In this document: in pieces, positions 27,127-35,798 of the stretch
How positions within the stretch are numbered: position 1 is the first letter of the stretch
Layout: the number at the start of each line of letters is the position of its first letter
Assembly (NCBI GenBank): GCA_041287365.1
Contig: JBEULL010000001.1
Location: 1 to 64,000 of the forward strand
Reading direction: 5' to 3'
Length of the DNA: 64,000 nt
Source of the DNA: JAQVIJ01 sp041287365
Lineage (GTDB): Bacteria > Desulfobacterota > Dissulfuribacteria > Dissulfuribacterales > DYLC01
The notes under the pieces: generated by a model
The model's database searches: none
What the model was told of the DNA's origin: nothing
What the model saw: only the letters and a program-made list of their open reading frames with translations
Position numbers and translations under genes: made by a program

Positions 27127-28014
27127 TCACTCTCCTCTGCCGATATCCCTATGGGATACTATGACTTCCTGATCTGGACTGCGCAAAAAATTTCCGAGAT
27201 ATTCCGCGATGGCCACACTGCGATGAAAACCACCGGTGCAACCGAAGGCTATCACCAGATAGGATTTGCCTTCGGACCGATACTGAGGCACCAGAAAACT
27301 CAACATCTCTTCACAAATGCGTAAAAAATTGCGTGTTTCAGAACGGACGGCTAAAAATCTTTGCACAGCCTCAGTTCTGCCATCCAATGGCTTGAGTTCA
27401 GGCTCAAAATAAGGATTGGCCAGAAAACGGACATCGAAGACCAGATTGGCATCCGCCGGCACACCGTATTTGAAACCGAATGACACTACCTGAATCACAA
27501 ACCTGTTCAGGTCTGCCCTCTGAGAATACAACTGAAAGATGGCCTGTCTGAGCTGATGAACGTTCAGTTCACTGGTATCCAATACCCTGTCAGCGCTTTC
27601 TCTCAATGAGGCAAGCTGCTCACGCTCCATGTGTATCGCAGAGAGGATATCCCCGCTCTGCTGCAAAGGGTGATGGCGCCTGGTCTGGCTGTAACGCCTT
27701 ACCAGAATGTCATCCTTTGCATTCAGAAAAAGCAGTTCCATATGAAAGCCGTCGGCCTGAATCTGCTGAAAGATGGAACGATATTCCCTGACAAAAGACT
27801 CTTCCCGTAGGTCCATAACCAAGGCGACTCGGACCGGCTTACGCGCGCCCTGCTCAAGTAATGCCAAAAACTGGGGCAAAAGGGCGATGGGCAGGTTGTC
27901 CACACAGAAATAACCCATATCCTCAAAAGACCTGAGTGCAGTACTCTTACCTGAGCCGGATATGCCGGTGATTACAATACTCTGGGTCATCCGGCTCTGC
28001 ACATTCATTTCCAT
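27127..28014 (-). CDS. rapZ: RNase adapter protein RapZ (YvcJ-type P-loop protein)
   Basis: A 295-residue protein with the P-loop GISGSGKST (17-25), the MGYFCVDNLP stretch, FVIQVVSFGFKYGVPADANLVFDVRFLANP and IAFGCTGGFHRSVAIAEYL, all diagnostic of RapZ/YvcJ. In E. coli it directs the small RNA GlmZ to RNase E and so controls glucosamine-6-phosphate synthesis; in other bacteria the role is less clear. The gene lies between hpf and EIIA in the rpoN operon. Confidence 0.95.
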   Translation of the reverse strand: MEMNVQSRMTQSIVITGISGSGKSTALRSFEDMGYFCVDNLPIALLPQFLALLEQGARKPVRVALVMDLREESFVREYRSIFQQIQADGFHMELLFLNAKDDILVRRYSQTRRHHPLQQSGDILSAIHMEREQLASLRESADRVLDTSELNVHQLRQAIFQLYSQRADLNRFVIQVVSFGFKYGVPADANLVFDVRFLANPYFEPELKPLDGRTEAVQRFLAVRSETRNFLRICEEMLSFLVPQYRSEGKSYLVIAFGCTGGFHRSVAIAEYLGNFLRSPDQEVIVSHRDIGRGE

Positions 28015-28059
28015 ATCACCTGACAGGGAACTGAAAACATACTGGCAAGAATGAGCAAA

Positions 28060-28596
28060 TCAAGGCTGCAACAACCCCAAACCACCATCCTTGCGCCAAT
28101 ACAACACGTTGATATTACCAGTTGCAGCGTTATGAAATGCCATGAAGTCTCCGCCAAGGATATGAAACTGATCCACGGCCTCTTCCACCGACATGGGTTT
28201 GGTCGTAAGCTTTTCAGGGGTTACAAATGCGATCCCCTCGGCTTCCATCTCATTCCTATATTGGCCGGGGCCAGCTACCTCGTAAGAAACACCGCCCTTT
28301 CTCTCCTGCAATCTCTCCTTGAAACGCTTGAGCTGTTTCTCGATCTTGTCGGACAGAAGATCGATGGCTGTGTGCATATCAGTCGACTCTTCCTTGGCGG
28401 CAGCCCTTATGCCATCGCCAACCACCACCACTTCAGCGGTATTTCTAAATTTTTCAGTGGAAAGAACTATAATAACATCCATTATCCCATTGGAATACTT
28501 GCTCAACTTCTGCATTCTTTTTTCTACATAATCTATAAGTTTTGCCGCTTCTTCATCTGTATGCTGCACGTGTCTGAACTTGACTGTAATTTTCAT
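28060..28596 (-). CDS. hpf: ribosome hibernation promoting factor, long form
   Basis: A 178-residue protein starting MKITVKFRHVQHTDE. The N-terminal HPF/YfiA domain covers about 1-100; the C-terminal domain (about 120-178) has MSVEEAVDQFHILGGDFMAF and ends in the VLYWRKDGGLGLLQP stretch, the dimerising end of long HPF. It promotes 100S ribosome dimers in stationary phase. The ATG at 28596 has GGAGGA directly upstream, deciding against the longer frame. Confidence 0.94.
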   Translation of the reverse strand: MKITVKFRHVQHTDEEAAKLIDYVEKRMQKLSKYSNGIMDVIIVLSTEKFRNTAEVVVVGDGIRAAAKEESTDMHTAIDLLSDKIEKQLKRFKERLQERKGGVSYEVAGPGQYRNEMEAEGIAFVTPEKLTTKPMSVEEAVDQFHILGGDFMAFHNAATGNINVLYWRKDGGLGLLQP

Positions 28597-28731
28597 AAAA
28601 TTCCTCCATAATGATTTATTTTCCAATACAATGACTATATCTGTCACATGAACAGAAAAATGTCGGCGTGTTTTGTCAAGACTCCCATATAGTTACTTTT
28701 TTGCTTGCAATCAACTCCATAAACAGCAAGA

Positions 28732-30168
28732 CTAATTTCTCTTTCTCATACTTGACGGTAAAATACCGAGCATTTCTCTATACTTCGCCACTGTTCTTCT
28801 CGCAATTTTAATATTATTCTTTTCAAGCAGCTCGACAAGTTTCTGATCGCTATATGGTTTACGCGCATCTTCAGCCGCTATCAATTGCCTTAATTTTTCC
28901 TTTACACTCTGGGCTGCAATATCATCTGCATCATCTGATCTCTTTAACCCTGCACTGAAAAAATACTTCAATTCAAACAGACCGTGAGGTGTCTGCATAT
29001 ACTTATTGGCAGTCACTCTGCTGATGGTGGATTCGTGCATTTCTATATCATCTGCAACATCTCTCAAGACCATCGGCTTAAGATACTCGATACCATTGTC
29101 AAAAAAATCCTTTTGAAACTTCACAATGCTTTCCGCAACCTTATAAATAGTTCTTTTCCGTTGATCGATACTTTTGATCAACCACAACGCTGATTTCATC
29201 TTATCCTGTATAAATTCTTTTGTCTGCTTATCACTCACTGTTTTCATCAGATTATCTTTATAAAAAGAATTTATCTTCAAATTAGGCATACCATCATCAT
29301 TCAATGTTATTACATACTCGTCGCCTACTTTATATACATATATATCCGGCACGATATAATTGACACCACTTGCTACATATTGTCTTCCAGGTCTTGGCTC
29401 GAAATGTGTAATGATAGCCACAGCATGTTTGACATCATCCACAGAACGGCCTGTAGCCTTAGCGATCAATTGATAGTTATGCCTTTCAAGTGAGGGCATA
29501 TGGTCCGTTATGATCTCTTTTACCAGCGGATCCTCTATGCCATAGTGACTCACCTGCAACAGGAGGGCCTCTTTCAGATCCCTGGCAGCCACTCCCACTG
29601 GGTCGAAACCCTGCACCAATGCCAGAGTGGTCTGCACATCCTTGACATCACACTCCAGCTCAGCCGCTATCTCCTCCACGGACAGGGCCAGATAACCGTC
29701 ATCCGTCAGGTTGCCTATAATAAATCCTCCGATTCTGCGCTGCTGTTCCGTGGCATCGGACAGCTGCAACTGCCACATGAGATGTTCTGTCAGATCAGTG
29801 GTCTTGGTCAGAAGATTTTCATAATCAGGGACCTCTTTATCCTCAAAAGAAAAGGATTGAATAGCGGTCTTTCTATCCTCATCCCAATAATCCTTCCACT
29901 CCACCTCCTCCAGCGCCTTCTTTTCCCATGCAGTCTTTTCCATATCCGTGGCGGAAAGGGCCGGCACAACCTCGGCGGACGACTCCCTATCCGCTGCTCC
30001 CTCCATCTGTATCGCCTCATCCAGCACAGGATTGTTTTCCAATTCCTGCTGAATCATCTCGATAAGTTCGATTCTGGACAGCTGAAGCATCTTGATGGCC
30101 TGCTGAAGCTGCGGAGTCATCACGAGCTGCTGCGTAAGTTTCAGGTTCTGTTTGAGTTCCAATACCAT
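28732..30168 (-). CDS. rpoN: RNA polymerase sigma-54 factor RpoN
   Basis: A 478-residue sigma factor. Region I is Gln/Leu-rich (LKQNLKLTQQLVMTPQLQQAIKML) and contacts enhancer-binding activators; region II is acidic; region III holds the core-binding and HTH parts (MHESTISRVTANKYMQTPHGLFELKYFFS); the RpoN box ARRTVAKYREMLGI lies near the C-terminus. The downstream half of the gene (28732 to about 29500) is much more AT-rich than the upstream half and its neighbours. Operon partners are lptB upstream and hpf downstream. Confidence 0.97.
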   Translation of the reverse strand: MVLELKQNLKLTQQLVMTPQLQQAIKMLQLSRIELIEMIQQELENNPVLDEAIQMEGAADRESSAEVVPALSATDMEKTAWEKKALEEVEWKDYWDEDRKTAIQSFSFEDKEVPDYENLLTKTTDLTEHLMWQLQLSDATEQQRRIGGFIIGNLTDDGYLALSVEEIAAELECDVKDVQTTLALVQGFDPVGVAARDLKEALLLQVSHYGIEDPLVKEIITDHMPSLERHNYQLIAKATGRSVDDVKHAVAIITHFEPRPGRQYVASGVNYIVPDIYVYKVGDEYVITLNDDGMPNLKINSFYKDNLMKTVSDKQTKEFIQDKMKSALWLIKSIDQRKRTIYKVAESIVKFQKDFFDNGIEYLKPMVLRDVADDIEMHESTISRVTANKYMQTPHGLFELKYFFSAGLKRSDDADDIAAQSVKEKLRQLIAAEDARKPYSDQKLVELLEKNNIKIARRTVAKYREMLGILPSSMRKRN

Positions 30169-30171
30169 AGA

Positions 30172-30897
30172 TTAAAGCCTGAAATCCTCTCCAAGATATG
30201 CCTGTTGAACCACCGGGCTCGAAATGATCTGTTCCGGCCTCCCCTGCTCTATGATATTGCCCTGATGCACGATGTAGGCGTAATCACAGACGCTCAGTGT
30301 ATCCCTGACATTATGGTCAGAAATCACGATGCCAATGCCCTTTGTCTTGAGCCGTTGAACGATCCCCTTCAGATCTGCGACCGCCAAGGGATCCACACCT
30401 GCAAACGGTTCATCCAGTAATATAAATTTAGGTGCAGTGGCCAGGGCGCGCAAGACCTCCAGCCTGCGCCTTTCTCCACCCGACAGGGAATGTGCCTGCT
30501 GACCGGCCAGACCCTCTATTCCAAGCTCCTCAAGCAGCTCTCGAACGCGAGCGTCAATGGCATTCGACTGCCAGCCTCTGATCTCCAGGACAAGCCGTAT
30601 GTTGTCGGCCACAGAAAGTTTACGGAAGACAGAAGGTTCCTGGGGTAGATAGGTGATTCCATGCAACGCCCTTTCATGTATGGGCATGGCCGTTATATCC
30701 TTGTCGTTCAAGGACACCTTGCCCTCATCCGCTCGAATCAGACCTGCAATCATATAGAAAGTCGTGGTCTTGCCTGCGCCGTTAGGGCCGAGAATACCTA
30801 TTATCATGCCGCTTCGCAGCTCCAGTTCCACGCCATTCACCACTCGGCGACCGGCATAGGTCTTGACCAAATTAGAGGCCCTCAATATATCGGACAT
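30172..30897 (-). CDS. lptB: LPS export ABC transporter ATPase LptB
   Basis: A 241-residue ABC ATPase. Walker A GPNGAGKTT, signature LSGGERRRLEVLRAL, Walker B and D-loop ILLDEPFAGVDP, and the ISDHNVRDTL switch are all present. It powers LPS extraction with LptF/LptG. The gene follows lptA by one base and precedes rpoN by three, the usual order. Confidence 0.97.
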   Translation of the reverse strand: MSDILRASNLVKTYAGRRVVNGVELELRSGMIIGILGPNGAGKTTTFYMIAGLIRADEGKVSLNDKDITAMPIHERALHGITYLPQEPSVFRKLSVADNIRLVLEIRGWQSNAIDARVRELLEELGIEGLAGQQAHSLSGGERRRLEVLRALATAPKFILLDEPFAGVDPLAVADLKGIVQRLKTKGIGIVISDHNVRDTLSVCDYAYIVHQGNIIEQGRPEQIISSPVVQQAYLGEDFRL

Positions 30898-30898
30898 A

Positions 30899-31453
30899 TC
30901 ATTTGTTTTCAGACGGAAAGACCACCGCCTCTACGCGATCCTTGCCGGTCCCCTGAACAACGCTCCTGCTTTCATTTACGAACATGGTGATCACATCACC
31001 TTTTACACGATTCTGCCCTTCCACTACCTGGGCTGAACCTGTAAGGACAATCTTCTCTGCAGGTTTTTCATAGACGGCCTTTTCAGCCGTTGCGGTTCGC
31101 GTCCCCTTTACTATGTGCACGTGACCAACAGCAACTATGCGGTCTATGGAGCGTTTGGCCGTATCGTCTGCCGATGCCTTGTTCCCCTGTTTGGAATAGA
31201 AGACCTCCATTCTGTCTGAATTTATGGTCAGATCATCCTGCGTCGCCACCACAGAACCGGTGAAAACCACCACTCCAGCCTGATCATTTGCTTCCATCAG
31301 GTCACTTTTAATGTGTATAGGACCAGAAGATTTGGCAGCACCTTTTGAAGTCTGTGAATCCTGCCCGCTAACTCCGGCCTGTACCGAATTCGCTGCCAAA
31401 CAAAAAATAAAAACACAAAACAGCAATATTAACAACATGTTATAATGTTTCAT
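30899..31453 (-). CDS. lptA: LPS transport periplasmic protein LptA
   Basis: A 184-residue periplasmic bridge protein of LPS export. A signal peptide (about 1-26, cut after SVQA) is followed by the OstA-type beta-jellyroll: IHIKSDLMEANDQAGVVVFTG, LTINSDRMEVFYS, RIVAVGHVHIVKGTRTATAEKAVYE. It sits between lptC and lptB. The sequence is divergent from E. coli but the pattern and context are clear. Confidence 0.92.
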   Translation of the reverse strand: MKHYNMLLILLFCVFIFCLAANSVQAGVSGQDSQTSKGAAKSSGPIHIKSDLMEANDQAGVVVFTGSVVATQDDLTINSDRMEVFYSKQGNKASADDTAKRSIDRIVAVGHVHIVKGTRTATAEKAVYEKPAEKIVLTGSAQVVEGQNRVKGDVITMFVNESRSVVQGTGKDRVEAVVFPSENK

Positions 31454-31477
31454 GACATATCCTCGAATAACATTCTC

Positions 31478-32068
31478 TTACCATCCAAGCAGTTTCCCAG
31501 ACTTGGGGGAGATTTGAGCCTGTGGCCTGAACACACGTATGCCACCTGTATCGAACCCATATTCCAATCCTTCACCCGCTATGGACATGGCCTCTCCCGA
31601 AAACAGCACGGGCGCCTTGGTCCAGACCAGTTTTTTGGCCTCATCGTAAAACAGTTCCGATGTGCTGAGGGTCCCATAGGACGGAAACTCCATTCGCACA
31701 TCTCCTTGCAATGTCAAGCTGTCATTCATTCGATAAAAACCCCTTGCCGCCCGCATCAGTATCCGCCGACCGTCTGAGGAAAGAAAGGATATGATCGGCT
31801 CCTCCACATCCATTCTGTCATTGTCCAAAAAAACCGCCTGCCTCGCCTGTACTTTGATATTCAATTTACCATCGGACAAACGATAATAATAGACGCCTTC
31901 AGCCATAAAATCCGCAGTGATACCGGAAAGCCGCTTCATCAGGTCCTTTTTGAGTTCCCGTTGCTCCATCCAGCTCTGCCAATAAAACCATGAAACACTC
32001 AAGACAATGACCATAACTACAAGGACATGGCTTCTCTCAACAGCTGCCGGATTCCAATTAAATCGCAT
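31478..32068 (-). CDS. lptC: LPS export protein LptC
   Basis: A 196-residue protein with a single N-terminal membrane helix (about 14-30) and a periplasmic LptC/YrbK jellyroll: INDSRM-like strands such as LKVQARQAVFLDNDRMDVEEPIISF and YRMNDSLTLQGDVRMEF. AAAGGA five bases before the ATG at 32068 supports the start. It lies 24 bases upstream of lptA. Confidence 0.9.
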   Translation of the reverse strand: MRFNWNPAAVERSHVLVVMVIVLSVSWFYWQSWMEQRELKKDLMKRLSGITADFMAEGVYYYRLSDGKLNIKVQARQAVFLDNDRMDVEEPIISFLSSDGRRILMRAARGFYRMNDSLTLQGDVRMEFPSYGTLSTSELFYDEAKKLVWTKAPVLFSGEAMSIAGEGLEYGFDTGGIRVFRPQAQISPKSGKLLGW

Positions 32069-32234
32069 TTGATTCCTTTTCCGTCAATCTCGATGCTCTC
32101 GTAAAAAGTCGTTCACTACTGGTTCGAATCACATTCTTCCTAACCACAACTAACCGTAATCGTTTAATATGATTAACTATTATCTTAATGCGACATTTAT
32201 CATTCAAAATTTACCATTATTTTTTGCGGCGCCA

Positions 32235-32801
32235 TCAAGCCGATGCGGCGCATGAACGCCCTTCTTCAATAAATTCATTGAAAAACACATGCCAGCAGTT
32301 TCTTGCCTTGAGGATCAATTCACACACCTCTCTGACCGCCCCTTCTCCGCCAGCGCTTACAGTGACATGATGGCAGTAATCCTTAACCTGAGACGCCGCA
32401 CCAGGAACTGTAACCGCAAAACCGACTCGCGATAATACGGGAATATCCACCCAGTCGTCGCCCATGTAGGCCACCTGAGAATCCATCAGTCCGAACAGGC
32501 CCAAAAGCCCTTCGTAACCCTGCAATTTCCGTGAGTGCCCCTGCATTACATGCTCTATGCCCAATTCCTTACAGCGTACTTCAAGGGCACGAGAACAACG
32601 GGCGCTCAAAACAGCGGTTTTGACACCTGCCTTGTGCAGCAGCTTGATGCCAAAACCATCATGAACATGAAAAGACTGTATCTGTTCGCCCCTTGCATCA
32701 TAAACTATACGGCCATCCGTCAAAATACCGTCCACATCCAAAATCAAAAGTTCGATTTTCCCGGCCTTTCTGAAAAGTATGTCCTGATCGAGTCTGCTCA
32801 T
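32235..32801 (-). CDS. kdsC: 3-deoxy-D-manno-octulosonate-8-phosphate phosphatase KdsC
   Basis: A 188-residue HAD phosphatase of Kdo synthesis. Motifs: LLILDVDGILTDG (nucleophile), VLSARCSRALEVRCKELGI and YMGDDWVDIPVLSRVGFAVTVP. The length is short and there is no cap domain, as expected for the tetrameric KdsC. The ATG at 32801 (GAGGAAG upstream) is preferred to a TTG at 32816 that overlaps the kdsA stop. Confidence 0.95.
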   Translation of the reverse strand: MSRLDQDILFRKAGKIELLILDVDGILTDGRIVYDARGEQIQSFHVHDGFGIKLLHKAGVKTAVLSARCSRALEVRCKELGIEHVMQGHSRKLQGYEGLLGLFGLMDSQVAYMGDDWVDIPVLSRVGFAVTVPGAASQVKDYCHHVTVSAGGEGAVREVCELILKARNCWHVFFNEFIEEGRSCAASA

Positions 32802-32812
32802 ATTCAACTTCC

Positions 32813-33664
32813 TCAAACCCGGTCCGACACATGAGAAACAGCATGCATCACCGCCTTCAATGTCCTCAAAAGCTCAGGCAAGCGCTCCACAGAAAGGGAA
32901 TTCGGGCCGTCGCAAAGGGCCTTGTTCGGGTCTGTGTGCACCTCCAGAAAAAGTCCATTAACTCCAACGGCGCAGGCTGCCCTAGCCAATACAGGAACAA
33001 ACTCCCTCTGTCCTGAAGAACATCCATCCCCTCCACCCGGCAGCTGTACGCTATGAGTGGCATCGAATATCACAGGAGCGCCAAAAGAACGCATTATGGC
33101 CAGCGAACGCATGTCCACCACCAGATTGTTATAGCCGAAGGAGGTTCCCCGCTCCGTGAGCAGAACCCTGAATGCCCCGCATTCCCGAAGCTTTGCCACC
33201 ACATGCTTCATGTCCCAGGGCGCCATGAACTGCCCTTTCTTCACATTGACCGGAAGACCGGTTTGGGCCGCAGCGCGGAGCAGATCAGTCTGCCTACACA
33301 GAAACGCCGGTATCTGAATACAGTCCAGCACCTCCTTGACTACCTCTGCCTGTTCAGGCAGGTGTATGTCGGAGATGACCGGCACTCGAAGACACGCCTT
33401 TATCTCCCTAAGCATCTCCATGCCTTTTTTAATGCCCGGCCCCCTGTAAGAGGTTATCGAGGTACGGTTGGCCTTGTCAAAGGATGCCTTAAACATATAG
33501 GAAAAACCATTTGCCTCCGCCGCAGACATGGCCGTTCGTCCTATCTGCAGGGCTGTCTCCATGTCCTCAAGCACACACGGCCCTGCGATCAGTAATGGTG
33601 CGCAACGTTCACCGACTTCTAAGGGGCCTATGCGGAGTTTCTGAAGTGTGTCAGGCATGACCAT
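32813..33664 (-). CDS. kdsA: 3-deoxy-8-phosphooctulonate synthase KdsA
   Basis: A 283-residue enzyme that condenses phosphoenolpyruvate with arabinose-5-phosphate. Family motifs are IAGPCVLEDMETAL, FKASFDKANRTSITSYRGPG, ISDIHLPEQAE, FLCRQTDLL and NVKKGQFMAPWD. The asparagine in NVKKGQ and the cysteine-containing AGPCV need alignment to decide metal dependence. The start lies within the end of pyrG (about 37 bases overlap). Confidence 0.97.
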   Translation of the reverse strand: MVMPDTLQKLRIGPLEVGERCAPLLIAGPCVLEDMETALQIGRTAMSAAEANGFSYMFKASFDKANRTSITSYRGPGIKKGMEMLREIKACLRVPVISDIHLPEQAEVVKEVLDCIQIPAFLCRQTDLLRAAAQTGLPVNVKKGQFMAPWDMKHVVAKLRECGAFRVLLTERGTSFGYNNLVVDMRSLAIMRSFGAPVIFDATHSVQLPGGGDGCSSGQREFVPVLARAACAVGVNGLFLEVHTDPNKALCDGPNSLSVERLPELLRTLKAVMHAVSHVSDRV

Positions 33665-35331
33665 TGATTCTCATTCGCTTTTACATCCTTTGACAGTCTG
33701 GCATGTCTGTAAGCCAGTGCAGAACGGATAAAAGCTGTAAAAAGTGGGTGCGGAGACAAGGGCCTGGACTTGAATTCAGGATGAAACTGGCAGCCCAAAA
33801 ACCAAGGATGATCCGGCAATTCGACTATCTCCACCAGATTCCCGTCAGGGCTCAGACCGGAAAACACCATTCCCTCGGCCTGCAATAACTCTCTGTAGGC
33901 ATTGTTGAACTCATATCTGTGTCTGTGACGCTCTGAAATCTCCTGACAAGCATAGGCGACGGCGGCCTTTGTACCAGGCGTCAACACACAGGGATATGCG
34001 CCAAGCCTCATAGTACCACCCTTTTCGCTGCCCTCATTCCGATAACACCTCTCGTTGGTACGTGGATTATACCATTCTTTCATGAGATATATCACAGGGT
34101 CCGGCGTAGAGGGCGCAAATTCGCTGCTGTCGGCAAGCTCGATTCCGGCCACATTGCGGGCAAACTCTATCACAGCGAGCTGCATTCCAAGACATATGCC
34201 GAAAAAAGGGACATTCTGCTTTCTGGCGTATGTGATGGCCTCCAGTTTACCGGCTATGCCCCGCACTCCAAAGCCGCCAGGCACCAAAATGCCATGGACC
34301 TTAGAGAGCTTCGCAGACAATGCGTCGCCTCGAATCTCCTCTGAATTGACGAAATCCACTCTGACCGCGGTATTGTTGGCCACACCACCGTGAAACAGGG
34401 CTTCATACAGGCTTTTATATGATTCTTTTGCATTGGCATACTTGCCTATGACGGCTATGGTCACCTCATGCTGCAATTGTTTGGCCTTTGCGTTGAAGTC
34501 CTCCCATGCATCCAGAACAGGGGTGCGAGTCCAGATGGAAAGACCTTCTATTATGCGATCGTCCAGGCCCTCGGCATGCAGTTTGAGAGGCACTTCATAG
34601 ATACACTCCACATCCTGGGCCGTTATGACACATTCCTCTGAGACATCACAGAACATGGCGATCTTGTCTTTCATCCCCTTTGAAAGAGGTAACTCGGACC
34701 GGCAGAGCAGGATATCGGGCTGAATGCCTATGGCACGCAGTTCCCGAACGCTTCTCTGCGTGGGTTTGGTCTTGAGTTCCCCCGCCGCCTTGATGTAAGG
34801 CACATATGTGACATGCACATACAGGGTGTGTTCCTTGCCCAAATTCACGCGAAGCTGCCGGATTGCCTCTAAAAACGGCTGGCCTTCGATGTCTCCCACA
34901 GTGCCGCCTATCTCCACTATGGCTATGTCCGCCTCACCCTCCAGTTGCAAAATAGCCTGTTTAATCTCATCGGTGACATGCGGAATGACCTGCACCGTGC
35001 CGCCCAGATAATCACCCCTGCGCTCCTTGGTGATCACGCTGTAATAAATACGGCCGGATGTGTAATTATGCCACTGACCGAGCACGGCATGAGTAAAACG
35101 CTCATAGTGCCCCAGGTCCAGGTCGGTCTCTGCGCCGTCATCCGTAACAAACACCTCACCGTGTTGAAAAGGATTCATGGTTCCAGGGTCCACGTTAATG
35201 TAAGGATCCAGCTTCTGAAGTGTTACACGCAGACCTCTGGCCTCCAGAAGGGCACCGATGGAGGCCGCCGCCAACCCCTTTCCTAAAGAGGAGAGGACAC
35301 CGCCCGTGATAAAGATAAATTTTGTCTTCAT
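33628..35331 (-). CDS. pyrG: CTP synthase PyrG
   Basis: A 567-residue enzyme making CTP from UTP. The synthetase domain starts MKTKFIFITGGVLSSLGKGLAAASIG and has DPYINVDPGTMNPFQHGEV. The glutaminase domain has PGGFGVRG, GICLGMQLAVIEFARN (nucleophile cysteine) and CQFHPEFKSRP (His and Glu of the triad). CTP is needed to activate Kdo, which fits its place before kdsA. The ATG at 35331 is the conserved start, despite no clear ribosome site; a TTG at 35343 overlaps the upstream stop. Confidence 0.97.
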   Translation of the reverse strand: MKTKFIFITGGVLSSLGKGLAAASIGALLEARGLRVTLQKLDPYINVDPGTMNPFQHGEVFVTDDGAETDLDLGHYERFTHAVLGQWHNYTSGRIYYSVITKERRGDYLGGTVQVIPHVTDEIKQAILQLEGEADIAIVEIGGTVGDIEGQPFLEAIRQLRVNLGKEHTLYVHVTYVPYIKAAGELKTKPTQRSVRELRAIGIQPDILLCRSELPLSKGMKDKIAMFCDVSEECVITAQDVECIYEVPLKLHAEGLDDRIIEGLSIWTRTPVLDAWEDFNAKAKQLQHEVTIAVIGKYANAKESYKSLYEALFHGGVANNTAVRVDFVNSEEIRGDALSAKLSKVHGILVPGGFGVRGIAGKLEAITYARKQNVPFFGICLGMQLAVIEFARNVAGIELADSSEFAPSTPDPVIYLMKEWYNPRTNERCYRNEGSEKGGTMRLGAYPCVLTPGTKAAVAYACQEISERHRHRYEFNNAYRELLQAEGMVFSGLSPDGNLVEIVELPDHPWFLGCQFHPEFKSRPLSPHPLFTAFIRSALAYRHARLSKDVKANENQWSCLTHFRNSA

Positions 35332-35339
35332 GTCAGGAC

Positions 35340-35783
35340 TCAATTATAAAAAAACATAGGCTCCACCAGTACGATTCCGGCATCCTTCAAGGCAGACAAT
35401 GCCTTTTCCATAAGCGTGTCGGGCGTCTTGAAGAGCAACACCGCCTGCGCGCTTTCACCCACAAAGGCATAGGTATAGTCGATGTTGATATCGTTTTGAG
35501 AAAGCACCTCTACCACCTTACAGAAACTCCCTGGCTTGTCGTCCACTCGCACCGCAAACACATCCTGCTCCTTTACGGTAAAACCATTGGCGGCCAGCAC
35601 ACTTTTGGCCTTTTCAGGATTGTTGACCACAATGCGCAGAATACCGAATTCAGCGGATTCGGCCATGGCCAGGGCCCGAATATTGATACCGGCATCACTC
35701 AAGGTCCTGGTGACCTCCAAAAGTCTGCCCTTACGATTTTCCAGAAAGATGGAAAGTTGCTTCACTGCATACTGCTGTCTCAT
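35340..35783 (-). CDS. ACT domain protein (tandem ACT)
   Basis: A 147-residue protein made of two ACT domains: residues about 7-70 (LSIFLENRKGRLLEVTRTLSDAGINI) and 75-140 (VFAVRVDDKPGSFCKVVEVLSQNDINI). ACT domains bind amino acids and regulate enzymes or transcription. It lies between paaK and pyrG in the same direction. In related genomes a protein of this type often follows a phenylacetate-CoA-ligase-like gene, a known but unexplained association. AGGAGG precedes the ATG. Confidence 0.9.
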   Translation of the reverse strand: MRQQYAVKQLSIFLENRKGRLLEVTRTLSDAGINIRALAMAESAEFGILRIVVNNPEKAKSVLAANGFTVKEQDVFAVRVDDKPGSFCKVVEVLSQNDINIDYTYAFVGESAQAVLLFKTPDTLMEKALSALKDAGIVLVEPMFFYN

Positions 35784-35798
35784 GAGCCGCCTCCTTAT

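Noticed and set aside
32110..32150. A T-loop-like GGTTCGAATC suggesting a tRNA between kdsC and lptC
   Set aside because: No complementary T-stem, no acceptor or anticodon arm; it is only promoter-region sequence by chance.
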